A DNA stretch of 64,000 nt, taken from positions 1 to 64,000 of the forward strand of contig JAKRSH010000002.1 in assembly GCA_022402465.1 (NCBI GenBank), given 5' to 3'. This DNA is from Leptospiraceae bacterium (GTDB taxonomy: Bacteria; Spirochaetota; Leptospiria; Leptospirales; Leptospiraceae). The notes beneath the pieces are model-generated. The model was not told the DNA's origin. It searched no databases and saw only the letters and a list, made by a program, of their open reading frames with translations. The translations under genes were made by a program, and so were the position numbers. Shown here piece after piece: positions 17,894 to 26,722 of this stretch (positions are counted from its first letter, which is position 1; every line of letters starts with the position of its first letter).

Positions 17894-19049
17894 AGCTAAA
17901 TATATGTAAGGAAATAAACTTTTTGGCAGCCAGATAGTTTCCTTTTTGAATGTATGATCTGATTTCTTCCATTTGCACTTGATTGTCTGGATTGGATAGA
18001 ATTTTTGATTCGTTGATAACTCGTCTTTCTAGTCGCGAAATCTTTCCATCCAAGGCGCAACAAAAATTAAAAATGAGAGATAGAAGTTTGATAGATTGAT
18101 CATTCTGTACAGAAAGAGATGAAATAAAATATTCCCAATCATCTAAAACAATATCCTGTCTTATGCTTTCCTTGAAAAGATCATGAGTTTTTAAAAGTAA
18201 GTATTCTAAATTTGGATGAAACTTTTGGTTAAGTACGATTGTATTCGCAATAGCTCTGACAGATAAATCTTTTAACTCATCCTCTATAGAATCTTGAATT
18301 TGAATTATATTAGTTAAAAATTCTTCAGATAATTTCCTAGCAAAAAGTCTTTGCTTAACTTCTTGAAAAATAATATAAGCAACGACTCCATCCCATATTG
18401 CAGTTATTGGTGCTATAATAAAATCAGCATATAATCTAAGCGAAGATCTTGTTAAAATTTTACGAATTATCAATTTTGCAATAAAGTTAGAAAGAAAAAC
18501 TTTTAATTTATAAAGTAAAGTTTGAAGTAATAAACTATGCTTATTGACAAATCGAAATGGGTCTATATTGAGTATATTCAATCTATGATCTGGAATTTCA
18601 AGAATCAACCTTGCTAAAATATTTTTATTATTTGTAATTAATAGAGGATCATCTATAACTAGAATCTCCATATAACTTGTAATCTTAGCTAGGTAGATAA
18701 AACCAACCAAATAAAGTAAATAAAATTCTAATCCAGTAAGTAGTATAAGGGAACATAAATTAATTGTCCATTTAGCATAAAACTGTTTCGAAAACAATAT
18801 CGGAGATTGTGGAAGAATCAATTCTATAGCTACAATAGCCAAAGTAGTAAAAAAACCGATTAAAAAGGAGTAACTTACAACCGCGAAAATATACTTTCGA
18901 ATAGGTTGGTAGATATTTTCGAGGTCTATATTTTCAGGATCATGGAACTTTAAGGAGGAATTATTTTTCTTAAGGTAATTTAAAACGAAACGAATTCCCC
19001 AAAGTTCCAAGAATCCTATTTTAAGTTCTAAATTTTGCTTTTGATTCAT
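17865..19049 (-). CDS. Uncharacterised membrane protein
   Basis: I do not recognise a family. The 394-aa product has a short polar N terminus, two strong transmembrane helices around residues 53-75 and 95-118, then a mainly polar helical region with amphipathic segments, and a further hydrophobic stretch near residue 210 (FIIAPITAIWDGVVAYIIF). The C-terminal 120 residues are charged. It is the last gene of the uvrB-side operon, separated from uvrB by the A/T palindrome, and overlaps the PII-like gene tail to tail by 29 bases. Codon use is like that of its neighbours. Confidence 0.65.
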   Translation of the reverse strand: MNQKQNLELKIGFLELWGIRFVLNYLKKNNSSLKFHDPENIDLENIYQPIRKYIFAVVSYSFLIGFFTTLAIVAIELILPQSPILFSKQFYAKWTINLCSLILLTGLEFYLLYLVGFIYLAKITSYMEILVIDDPLLITNNKNILARLILEIPDHRLNILNIDPFRFVNKHSLLLQTLLYKLKVFLSNFIAKLIIRKILTRSSLRLYADFIIAPITAIWDGVVAYIIFQEVKQRLFARKLSEEFLTNIIQIQDSIEDELKDLSVRAIANTIVLNQKFHPNLEYLLLKTHDLFKESIRQDIVLDDWEYFISSLSVQNDQSIKLLSLIFNFCCALDGKISRLERRVINESKILSNPDNQVQMEEIRSYIQKGNYLAAKKFISLHIFSFKNSDSLWS

Positions 19050-19077
19050 TGGGATGCTTCATTTTTAATAGGGAATA

Positions 19078-19117
19078 AATATATTTATATATTAATATAT
19101 TAATATATAAATATATT
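19078..19117. repeat. 40-bp perfect palindrome made only of A and T
   Basis: Bases 19078-19117 equal their own reverse complement with no central loop, and the surrounding A/T-only run spans 19074-19124. It sits 11 bases past the uvrB stop and 28 bases before the next start codon, so it could act as a weak terminator, a cruciform, or a protein site. Confidence 0.85.
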
Positions 19118-19127
19118 AATAAAAGAA

Positions 19128-21098
19128 TTAGATGCTATTCATTTTATCTCTGTACATTGCTGCTTTTTCGAATTCAAGATTTCTTGCAGCAGCAAGCATT
19201 GCATCTTTAAGTGCTATTTTTAAATTTTCCTTGGTTTTATATTTTTTCATAGTGAATTCGCGAGTTAATTCATCTAGTGCCTCTTGCTCGAGATCTTGCT
19301 CTTTCATCTCACGAGGAATAATGTCATGAATATCTTTTAATATAGTTTGCGGTGTAATTCCAAATTTATCATTATGATCTTCTTGGATTTTTCTTCTACG
19401 ATTGGTTTCACCAATGGCCTTGGTCATAGAGTCCGTCATTTTATCAGCATAAAGAATAGCTCTTCCATTGGAATTACGTGCAGCTCTTCCTATTGTCTGA
19501 ATAAGAGATTTATAATTTCGTAAAAAACCTTCTTTATCTGCATCAAGGATGGCAACCAAACTCACTTCAGGAATATCCAATCCTTCTCGAAGTAAATTGA
19601 TCCCTATGAGTACATCATAAATTCCTTTTCGCAAATCTCGAATAATCTCAACTCTTTCAATAGTATCTATTTCAGAATGTAAATATGAAACTTTCAAGCC
19701 TAAATCTTTGTAGTAATCAGCTAGATCTTCTGACATTTTTTTAGTTAGAGTAGTTACTAAGACTCTTTCTTTCTTAGATATTCTTGCTTGAATTTCCACA
19801 AGTAAATCCTCTATCTGATTGATTGTTGGTCTAACTTCAACTTGAGGGTCTAGAAGACCTGTGGGTCGAATAATTTGTTCCACATGTATACTAGTTTTGT
19901 TCATTTCGTAATCAGCAGGAGTAGCTGAAACATAAAGAGTTTTAGGAGTAAGGGATTCAAATTCTTGGAAATTCAAAGGACGATTATCTAGAGCACTTGG
20001 GAGTCGAAAACCAAAATCTATCAATGTCTGTTTTCTAGCTCTGTCACCTGCAAACATTCCACCAATTTGAGGTATGGTGACATGAGATTCATCGATGATC
20101 ATTAAGAAATCTTTTGGAAAATAATCTATCAAACAAGCTGGTCTTTCTCCCTCAGCCCTTCCCATCAAATGCCTAGAATAATTTTCAATTCCATTGCAGT
20201 ATCCCATTTCGGTAAGCATTTCCATGTCATAATTTGTTCTAGATTCTATACGTTGGGCTTCTAGGTATTTTTCATTTTTCTTAAATGTTTCTCTAGTTTC
20301 TTCCATCTCTGCTTGAATAACTTGTACGGCTTCTTTGAGTTTAGGGCCTGAGGTAATGAAATGCTTGGCTGGATAAATAATCGTTCGTTCTAATTTCTCA
20401 AGAACCTTACCAGTAAGTGGATCTATCTTTGAGATAGCTTCAATATCATCTCCAAAAAATTCGATACGAATTCCCTGTTCTGAGTAAGACGGAAGAACTT
20501 CCACTATATCACCACGCACACGAAATTTACCACGAGAAAAATCGATATCATTTCTTTCATATTGAATGTGTAGTAGCTTACGAAGAAATGCATCCCTATC
20601 CATAGATTCGGATTTCTTTAGAAGAATTGTTGAATTCATATATTCTTCTGGGCTTCCCAATCCATAAATGCAAGAAACTGAACTAACAATAATTACATCT
20701 TGTCTCTCAAGTAGAGATGAGGTTGCCCGTAGACGCAGCTTATCGATTTCTTCATTCACAGACATATCTTTCTCTATGAAGGTATCAGAAGATGGAACAT
20801 AAGCCTCAGGTTGGTAATAATCATAGTAAGAAACAAAATATTCAACTGCATTATTAGGGAAAAATTCTTTGAATTCACGAAATAACTGTGCAGCTAAGGT
20901 TTTGTTATGTGAAAGAATTAAAGTTGGTCTATTCAAACCTTCAATGACATGAGCCATAGTAAAAGTTTTACCGGAACCAGTTACTCCTATGAGTGTGACC
21001 TTATCTTCTTTCTTTTCAAAAGAACTTATAATTTCTTGGATGGCATTAACTTGATCACCTGCTGGTTTGTAGGAGGATACAATTTGAAATTTATCCAT
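19128..21098 (-). CDS. uvrB: Excinuclease ABC subunit B
   Basis: The 656-aa protein matches UvrB in length and order: N-terminal [13 protein letters not shown], Walker [10 protein letters not shown], the damage-binding beta-hairpin [20 protein letters not shown], helicase motif [15 protein letters not shown]-type DESH, motif [11 protein letters not shown], motif [11 protein letters not shown], and a C-terminal UVR segment ([19 protein letters not shown]). It loads with UvrA on damaged DNA and recruits UvrC for nucleotide excision repair. It lies 14 bases after a HATPase gene in a minus-strand operon. Confidence 0.96.
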   Translation of the reverse strand: MDKFQIVSSYKPAGDQVNAIQEIISSFEKKEDKVTLIGVTGSGKTFTMAHVIEGLNRPTLILSHNKTLAAQLFREFKEFFPNNAVEYFVSYYDYYQPEAYVPSSDTFIEKDMSVNEEIDKLRLRATSSLLERQDVIIVSSVSCIYGLGSPEEYMNSTILLKKSESMDRDAFLRKLLHIQYERNDIDFSRGKFRVRGDIVEVLPSYSEQGIRIEFFGDDIEAISKIDPLTGKVLEKLERTIIYPAKHFITSGPKLKEAVQVIQAEMEETRETFKKNEKYLEAQRIESRTNYDMEMLTEMGYCNGIENYSRHLMGRAEGERPACLIDYFPKDFLMIIDESHVTIPQIGGMFAGDRARKQTLIDFGFRLPSALDNRPLNFQEFESLTPKTLYVSATPADYEMNKTSIHVEQIIRPTGLLDPQVEVRPTINQIEDLLVEIQARISKKERVLVTTLTKKMSEDLADYYKDLGLKVSYLHSEIDTIERVEIIRDLRKGIYDVLIGINLLREGLDIPEVSLVAILDADKEGFLRNYKSLIQTIGRAARNSNGRAILYADKMTDSMTKAIGETNRRRKIQEDHNDKFGITPQTILKDIHDIIPREMKEQDLEQEALDELTREFTMKKYKTKENLKIALKDAMLAAARNLEFEKAAMYRDKMNSI

Positions 21099-21112
21099 AG
21101 AAGAATTTTTTA

Positions 21113-21793
21113 TTATTTCGCGAGTTGCTTAGTTGCTTTGAAGCTTGCCTGCTTCTTATCATCTAGTATTTCTAGATCTACTGAAGTAAATAATTTCTGC
21201 ATAACCATCATGCCTCTCATGAGAGTTGCAGTGGAAGAAAACTTACCACGCTTGATATCATCTTCTAGATCAAAATCTTTAATATTATTCAATAGGGAAA
21301 TTGTAAAAACTTTAGCTCTATCTATACTGTATTCAACTTCAACAGAAGTACCATCACCATACTTAGCAGCATTCTCTACCGCTTCCAGTGTTGCTATTGA
21401 GATATCTATAATTTCATCTTCTGAAACTGAATTCCTTCTCAAGAAATATTCTAGCCTAGTTTTAACATATTGTAGAGGAGAAAAATCCAATCTACCTAAG
21501 ATAAAAAATCTATCCGAGCTTTGGACTTTTTTATGGAATTTAGAGTTGGATGCGAGAAAATATTCCCTAGCATCAAATTGACCAGAGACCAACTCGCCTT
21601 CCGATTTTAACTTTTCTAAAAAATTAGCCACATCCTTCTCAGATAATAAAGCCTCATCTTTAAACTTCTTCTGGATTTCCATTCTAATCCAACTCACGAA
21701 ATCTGATATATTTCCTGCAACCCCCGATTGGAGAAGGCTTGAAATTTCGGATTCTAATTCGCGAGTTGATACGGAAAATGCCATTCCATGCAA
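21113..21793 (-). CDS. GHKL ATPase, anti-sigma/RsbW-like putative kinase
   Basis: The C-terminal 120 residues form a histidine-kinase-type ATPase domain: N box [16 protein letters not shown], a variable region, then [13 protein letters not shown] and a final strand. No HisKA dimerisation domain or phospho-accepting His is present, so the closest functional model is an RsbW/SpoIIAB-like serine kinase or switch ATPase. The N-terminal 90 residues ([16 protein letters not shown]) are helical and unrecognised. It is in the uvrB operon, between trmL and uvrB. Confidence 0.7.
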   Translation of the reverse strand: MHGMAFSVSTRELESEISSLLQSGVAGNISDFVSWIRMEIQKKFKDEALLSEKDVANFLEKLKSEGELVSGQFDAREYFLASNSKFHKKVQSSDRFFILGRLDFSPLQYVKTRLEYFLRRNSVSEDEIIDISIATLEAVENAAKYGDGTSVEVEYSIDRAKVFTISLLNNIKDFDLEDDIKRGKFSSTATLMRGMMVMQKLFTSVDLEILDDKKQASFKATKQLAK

Positions 21794-21811
21794 TTCTAGG
21801 AAATCATAGAA

Positions 21812-22282
21812 TCATGGCAAGGGATTTTCTGACCATGAATAAATCTGACGCATAGACTCGAATAAAACTATAGCAACAGCATTGGAAAGATTGATTGATC
21901 TAGATTCAACAGGCATAGGAATCATTAATGTATCTGCCACATGATTAGATTTCATAATTTCTTCGGGTAAACCAGATGTTTCCCTACCAAAAACCAGAAT
22001 ATCATCTTTTTCAAACCTAACACTTGCATATACAGTTTTTCCAAACTTGGAGATGAGAAAGATCCTTTTCCCTTTTTTATGATTGAGAAAATCATTCCAA
22101 TCTTCGTATCTATGCAAGTCCAAATGTTGCCAATAATCCAAACCTGCTCTTCTCGCAGCCTTTTCGGAAAGATCAAAGGATGGTTGCCCTATGATACTGA
22201 GACTCGCTCCTGCGTTCACACAAAGTCTGCCAATATTTCCTGTATTGGGAGGAATCTCAGGTCTAAATAAGGCAATTTCCAA
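21812..22282 (-). CDS. trmL: tRNA (cytidine/uridine-34 2'-O)-methyltransferase
   Basis: This compact 156-aa SPOUT methyltransferase starts MEIALFRPEIPPNTGNIGRL, the TrmL opening motif, and contains VFGRETSGLPEEIM and IPMPVESRSINLSNAVAI, the knotted SAM-binding motifs. TrmL 2'-O-methylates the wobble base of tRNA-Leu isoacceptors. Length is normal. It is two bases after the S1-domain gene, so the pair is tightly coupled. Confidence 0.93.
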   Translation of the reverse strand: MEIALFRPEIPPNTGNIGRLCVNAGASLSIIGQPSFDLSEKAARRAGLDYWQHLDLHRYEDWNDFLNHKKGKRIFLISKFGKTVYASVRFEKDDILVFGRETSGLPEEIMKSNHVADTLMIPMPVESRSINLSNAVAIVLFESMRQIYSWSENPLP

Positions 22283-22284
22283 TT

Positions 22285-23418
22285 TTACTTTTTCTGATCC
22301 AAGGACTTCTTCAAGAGTAAGCCAAAGGATGAGGTTGAATGAGATTCTTTCTCAGGAGTGAGGTATTCTTGGTATTCCAATCTCTCTTCTGTTTCTTTGG
22401 CTCGTGATATTGAAAGAGCAATTTGCCGTTTTTCTGGATTGATTTCAAGAACCAAAACACGAACCTTTTGACCATGGCTGTATTCATTGGCTGGATTTGC
22501 TTTATTTCCAAGACCATTTTCGCGATTGGGAACTAAACCATGAAACTCATCTGTTAATTTAACAAAGATTCCAAAAGTTTTCACAGATTCTATTGAACCT
22601 TCCACAATTTGTCCCTCTCGAAAAGGCATTCTTGCTGACCACGGGTCTTTCAAAAAATCTTTTGCCGAAAGGATGATCCGATTTGAAGTCCAATCAAGTT
22701 CAATGATTTTTGCTTTGAGTGATTGGCCTAATTTGAATTCCTTTTCAAGATTTGGACTTTTAGAATAAGAGGCTTCACTGGATGGAACAAAGGCACTGAG
22801 ACCTTCTATCTGAACTTGTAGTCCTGATTTATTGATAGAAACCACAGAAGCGGTTACGAAGGATCCAGGCTTCCACTGAGACTTTAAGACATCTACGACT
22901 GCTTCTCTTTCACGATCTGCGATTTTTCTTTGAGAAAGAACTATCCTTTTTTTATCCAGATCGGTAACAACGAATTTTAACTTTCTACCTTGAAGATCTT
23001 CTGATTTGAGATTGGATTCAAATTGGGAAAATGGACAAAAACCTGAGAACTCTCCCAGTTTGATCTCATAGCCACCATTTACAGAATTCATAACCTGCCC
23101 CATCAAGGGTAAATCATTTTCTAAGGAAAGATTTAATCTCTCTGCTGTTATATCATCAGCTTGGAGAACAGTTGTAAAAAGATAATCACCTGATTGCTCT
23201 TCAAGAAAATAAACTTTCAGATTATGACCTGGTTTGATTTCCTCTTCTAAGTCTGTGAATTCTTCAGCAGAAACAATTCCTTTTATTTTTTCTGGAATAG
23301 TCTGAATAAATACAAAGTCTTTAGCCTTTCGGGTAACACTTGCTTGGTGAAGTGAACCTGGCTCTATACTTTTCCTTTTCTTATAACTTTCTTCTAATAA
23401 ACTAGCAAAATCTTCCAT
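22285..23418 (-). CDS. S1-domain RNA-binding protein (ribosomal protein S1-like)
   Basis: The 377-aa protein has about four S1/OB folds. The clearest are near residues 180-250 (WKPGSFVTASVVSINKSGLQ, IVLSQRKIADRERE just before) and 270-345 (FREGQIVEGSIESVKTFGIF, FHGLVPNREN, QIALSISRAKE). The N-terminal two are degenerate. Classical bacterial S1 has six domains, so this is a shorter paralogue, similar in length to the four-domain S1-like proteins. Binding to mRNA or ribosomes is likely, but the exact role is unknown. Next to trmL. Confidence 0.78.
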   Translation of the reverse strand: MEDFASLLEESYKKRKSIEPGSLHQASVTRKAKDFVFIQTIPEKIKGIVSAEEFTDLEEEIKPGHNLKVYFLEEQSGDYLFTTVLQADDITAERLNLSLENDLPLMGQVMNSVNGGYEIKLGEFSGFCPFSQFESNLKSEDLQGRKLKFVVTDLDKKRIVLSQRKIADREREAVVDVLKSQWKPGSFVTASVVSINKSGLQVQIEGLSAFVPSSEASYSKSPNLEKEFKLGQSLKAKIIELDWTSNRIILSAKDFLKDPWSARMPFREGQIVEGSIESVKTFGIFVKLTDEFHGLVPNRENGLGNKANPANEYSHGQKVRVLVLEINPEKRQIALSISRAKETEERLEYQEYLTPEKESHSTSSFGLLLKKSLDQKK

Positions 23419-23430
23419 ATCTTCTCCTTT

Positions 23431-24873
23431 TTATTTAACTGGCTTTCCAGAAACCAAATTCCCTCTTTGATAGACAGAATCGGGAAATAATAACAAATCT
23501 TTTAAGGCTAAAGGATTTCGCTTATAGATATTGAAATTGGCATCCAATCCTACAGCTATCCTTCCTTGGTGACTAGCTTGAACAAACTCGCAACTGTTTT
23601 TAGTTAATGCTTTAACGAGAATTTTACGAGCATGAGGGATTTTACCTATATCCTTGCGAATGGGTGCAATTTCTAATACCTCTTCCGAACCAAATAGATT
23701 CTTCCAGAATGCAAAAGGTGAATCTTCCTTTTCATTTTGTTCTTCTATTGGACTCTTGCCATCTTCCTTTAAGTCACTTAGAAATTCTTCCCAGATTTGA
23801 ACTTCCTTCCAAGCTCCCATACCTGGATAAACTAAGGGATAACCTGATCCTGAAGCAAAAAGCATACGCTCATACAAAATTGGTCTTGAACGAAATTCAG
23901 TTAAGTATTCTTGTAAATCTTGCTTAGCTAAAGATAAATCATCCTCTGAGAAGGAAAAGGCTTCTGGGAAAGCTTTCGAAATTTCCTCGTAGGATATTTG
24001 AAAAAATGGACTTCGCTTTATAAATTCATTTCTCTGCTCTAGCCAGAGTTTTTCCGTTCTTTTGGTCTGAAAAAAGTAAACAGACATCAGAGGAGCCCAA
24101 CGAATTTTCTTCAATTGGAAATTAGAAGCATCGGCATGTATGGGATGAAAAATAGTCTGCCATTCTGTTGCAAGAGCTTCCCTAGAAGAAAAGGGATCTG
24201 CAAAAGTATGAAGAGCCCAATGGTAGGACCTTGCTTGGTCCGCTCTAAGTTTGTAAAGAGTTCTTAGATCTGGAATATAACCTTCTTCATTTCTATGAAA
24301 AATATGAAGTCTACGACCTAAATTTAAACTAAGATAGTTTTCCAATTCTTTATCCGATGAAATACTCTTGTAAAGGGAAGATGAAATTTCTTCTTTCTGT
24401 TTAGTTATAATAGGAGCAGCTGTTTGGTGAATCAGAGGACCCTTCCATTGATTTTTTTCAATAAAGCCCTGGACTTTTTGGATCCAAGGTCCATCTCCTA
24501 TAGATTCTATATTTGTAAAACCATGAACTAAAAAGGATTGTAAAGCAACCTTTAATCCATCTACACCAGCCTGCCCGCCCCAGGCATTCAGGCCTAGAGT
24601 GACATAAGCATCACAAAATCCTGGTAAAACATAACTAGCTTGGGATTTATCATGAGATGATGATTGAATTTTGGATATTTTACCCCTATCTACCCAAATA
24701 TCTTTGCTCTCGGAAAATTCCATAAGCTCGGAATCCCAAATATAGACATTAGAAAATAGAACAGGTTTTGCTAGCAGACTTGTAATGGAAAAAAAATACA
24801 AGAGAAGTAAAAAAAGGTTTTTTTTCCAAGATTTAAATGAACTGTTGAAGGAATTGAAGCGAAAAATGGGCAA
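23431..24873 (-). CDS. Secreted amidohydrolase-like protein lacking metal ligands
   Basis: The protein has the amidohydrolase layout: a small beta domain (VYIWDSELMEFSESKDIWVD), the entry strand, a barrel, and the C-terminal GRIAVGLDANFNIYKRNPL strand. The metal-binding HxH of the entry strand (normally PGxxDxHxH) reads PGFCDAYVTLG here, and the usual GTD near the end reads ASGSGYP, so both visible metal-site signatures are lost. It is probably a non-catalytic exported relative. A signal-like segment (KKNLFLLLLYFFSITSLLA) is near the N terminus. TTG 24873 is the most plausible start, as the longer frame runs into the divergent gene. Leads the operon. Confidence 0.65.
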   Translation of the reverse strand: MPIFRFNSFNSSFKSWKKNLFLLLLYFFSITSLLAKPVLFSNVYIWDSELMEFSESKDIWVDRGKISKIQSSSHDKSQASYVLPGFCDAYVTLGLNAWGGQAGVDGLKVALQSFLVHGFTNIESIGDGPWIQKVQGFIEKNQWKGPLIHQTAAPIITKQKEEISSSLYKSISSDKELENYLSLNLGRRLHIFHRNEEGYIPDLRTLYKLRADQARSYHWALHTFADPFSSREALATEWQTIFHPIHADASNFQLKKIRWAPLMSVYFFQTKRTEKLWLEQRNEFIKRSPFFQISYEEISKAFPEAFSFSEDDLSLAKQDLQEYLTEFRSRPILYERMLFASGSGYPLVYPGMGAWKEVQIWEEFLSDLKEDGKSPIEEQNEKEDSPFAFWKNLFGSEEVLEIAPIRKDIGKIPHARKILVKALTKNSCEFVQASHQGRIAVGLDANFNIYKRNPLALKDLLLFPDSVYQRGNLVSGKPVK

Positions 24874-25546
24874 AGTAGAAACCAAAGAAATCTCAGACCA
24901 TATCAAATTAACGATAGAAAATGGAAAAATTCTATCTTTGAAGACCCATAAAGTTTCAAAAGGTGTTGAAGAAAATATACAAAAAGCCATAGAGCTCATT
25001 TTGGACAGGTTAACACACCCAACCCTAGTGCCAACTCTATATACCATAATAAAAGAACTTGCTATCAACGCTTGTAAGGCAAACCAAAAAAGAATATTTT
25101 TTGAAGAAAGAGGTTTTGATATTTCGAACCCTGACGATTATACCAAGGGTCTCAAAGAATACAAGGCTTCCTTCAGTGAGGCAATGTCGGATGAATTCGG
25201 CAATAAAGCGAAAAAGAAGGGTTACTATTGCCTCATTAATTTTAACTACAATGAAGATGGAATCACTGTTGAAGTTGTCAATAATACTCCCATAGCCAAG
25301 CAAGAAGAAAAGTCGATACGAGAAAAATTGGAAAAAGGTATGGCTTACGATGATATTGCACAATTTTATATGGACAGTGCTGATAATGCAGAAGGTGCTG
25401 GTCTAGGACTCGCATTAATTTTAATCATGCTCAAAGGGGAAGGAATTGATCCTAATTTTTTTCGAATTATTATTGGAGATGAAACTACCACTGCTCGATT
25501 GGAAATACCTTTGAGTCTGGATTTCAAAAGTAAAAGAACTAATTAA
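24866..25546 (+). CDS. GHKL ATPase of unknown role (no HisKA domain)
   Basis: The product has a histidine-kinase-type ATPase domain: N box IIKELAINACKANQK, the G boxes DNAEGAGLGLALILIML, and a final TTTARLEIPL strand. A long charged insert (residues about 90-130) separates N box and G box. No dimerisation helix or receiver is present, so it may be a partner-dependent kinase or a switch ATPase. ATG 24866 (MGKVETKEISD) is chosen because the longer frame from 24785 overlaps the amidohydrolase signal sequence. It is followed four bases later by a glycosyltransferase gene. Confidence 0.68.
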   Translation: MGKVETKEISDHIKLTIENGKILSLKTHKVSKGVEENIQKAIELILDRLTHPTLVPTLYTIIKELAINACKANQKRIFFEERGFDISNPDDYTKGLKEYKASFSEAMSDEFGNKAKKKGYYCLINFNYNEDGITVEVVNNTPIAKQEEKSIREKLEKGMAYDDIAQFYMDSADNAEGAGLGLALILIMLKGEGIDPNFFRIIIGDETTTARLEIPLSLDFKSKRTN

Positions 25547-25550
25547 TTCA

Positions 25551-26402
25551 ATGCACATTCCGCTCTCAGTCTGTATTATCACATATAACGAAGAAGACAA
25601 TCTTGCAAACTGTTTATCTCAATTAGAATTTGCTGACGAAATCATTTTAGTTGATTCGGGTTCCACCGATAAGACTCTTACCATTGCAAAACAATACAAT
25701 TCTAAAATTTCCTACCGAAAATTCGATAATTATATAAACCAAAAGAACCATGCAATTTCTCTTGCTAAAAATGATTGGATACTTGCATTAGATGCTGATG
25801 AAGTAATTAGCCCTGCTTTAAAAGAAGAATTGCATTCATTAAAAGTAGAAGATTTTGAATCCAATTCAGCTTTTGCAATACCTCGCCTAACTTACTATTT
25901 AAAGAAATGGATACGCCATAGTGGATGGTATCCCAATTACCAAGTTCGACTCTTTCATAAAAAGAAAGGAAATTTTGCTGGAATACTAGTTCATGAAACC
26001 GTGGAAATTAAGGGAAATTCCAAAAAATTAAAAAACCCACTCTTTCATTATTCGTATAAATCTATATCGGATCATTTAGCATTTATAGATCGTTATTCGA
26101 CACTTTTTGCAATAGAAAAATATAAATCTGGGAAGAGATCTACAATAGCAAAAGCTATTTTAAAATCCTATTATAAGTTCTTCTGGATGTATTTTATTCG
26201 ATGCGGATTCTTAGATGGATCAGTAGGTCTCGCAATAGCGATACTAGGATCATATTATAATTTTCTAAAGTATCTTAAATTGTACGAATTAGGAAAAGAC
26301 GAGAAATCAATCTCGCCTCTCTTTGTTGTGGTTGATTCGATTCATAAGGTAGAGAGCAATAAAGCCGCCCAAGAAGATAGCGATCAAGTTTACATTCGAT
26401 AG
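25551..26402 (+). CDS. Glycosyltransferase family 2, LPS core-type (WaaE/KdtX-like)
   Basis: The 283-aa GT-A enzyme has LSVCIITYNEEDNLANCL at the start, the nucleotide motif VDSGSTDKTL, the acceptor-side NQKNHAISLAKNDWILALDA and DADEVI metal motif, and WYPNYQVRLFHKKKG with HETVEI, all typical of WaaE-type transferases that add sugars to lipopolysaccharide core. It has no clear membrane anchor. The donor sugar is not predictable. Its final 96 bases overlap a membrane-protein gene on the other strand. Confidence 0.82.
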   Translation: MHIPLSVCIITYNEEDNLANCLSQLEFADEIILVDSGSTDKTLTIAKQYNSKISYRKFDNYINQKNHAISLAKNDWILALDADEVISPALKEELHSLKVEDFESNSAFAIPRLTYYLKKWIRHSGWYPNYQVRLFHKKKGNFAGILVHETVEIKGNSKKLKNPLFHYSYKSISDHLAFIDRYSTLFAIEKYKSGKRSTIAKAILKSYYKFFWMYFIRCGFLDGSVGLAIAILGSYYNFLKYLKLYELGKDEKSISPLFVVVDSIHKVESNKAAQEDSDQVYIR

Positions 26403-26663
26403 CTGAGTTGAACCAATCTTAGGTGACATTAGCCACATAATAACTTCTCGAATGAAGTTCTGCAATAAAGCAAAAACAATCAAGGCACCGATAGCAGATA
26501 CTAGCATAGCACCCCAAAATTTACCGAGAAGGTCTTTCTTGAGGTAGTAATAATAGTACCACGCAACCAAAGCATTCGCGCCTAGGAAGAAAATTATATC
26601 AACAATAGAAGTCCAAGGTGAGGACGGGGCACCTAAAGGGGGAAAAATGTAGTAATTTGCCAT
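26307..26663 (-). CDS. Small three-helix membrane protein
   Basis: This 118-aa protein starts at ATG 26663, ahead of which lies GAGAAAC as a ribosome site; the longer frame to 26744 would overlap aroE. Three helices are visible: IVDIIFFLGANALVAW, FWGAMLVSAIGALIVFALL and LIAIFLGGFIALYL. The YYYYYLKKD stretch between the first two is unusual. No family recognised. It overlaps the glycosyltransferase gene tail to tail by 96 bases and is divergent from aroE. Confidence 0.65.
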   Translation of the reverse strand: MANYYIFPPLGAPSSPWTSIVDIIFFLGANALVAWYYYYYLKKDLLGKFWGAMLVSAIGALIVFALLQNFIREVIMWLMSPKIGSTQLSNVNLIAIFLGGFIALYLMNRINHNKERRD

Positions 26664-26722
26664 GTTTCTCTTTTTTTTTACTATTCTATACCAAAACCTT
26701 TTACAGTCTATCCTTTTAAACA

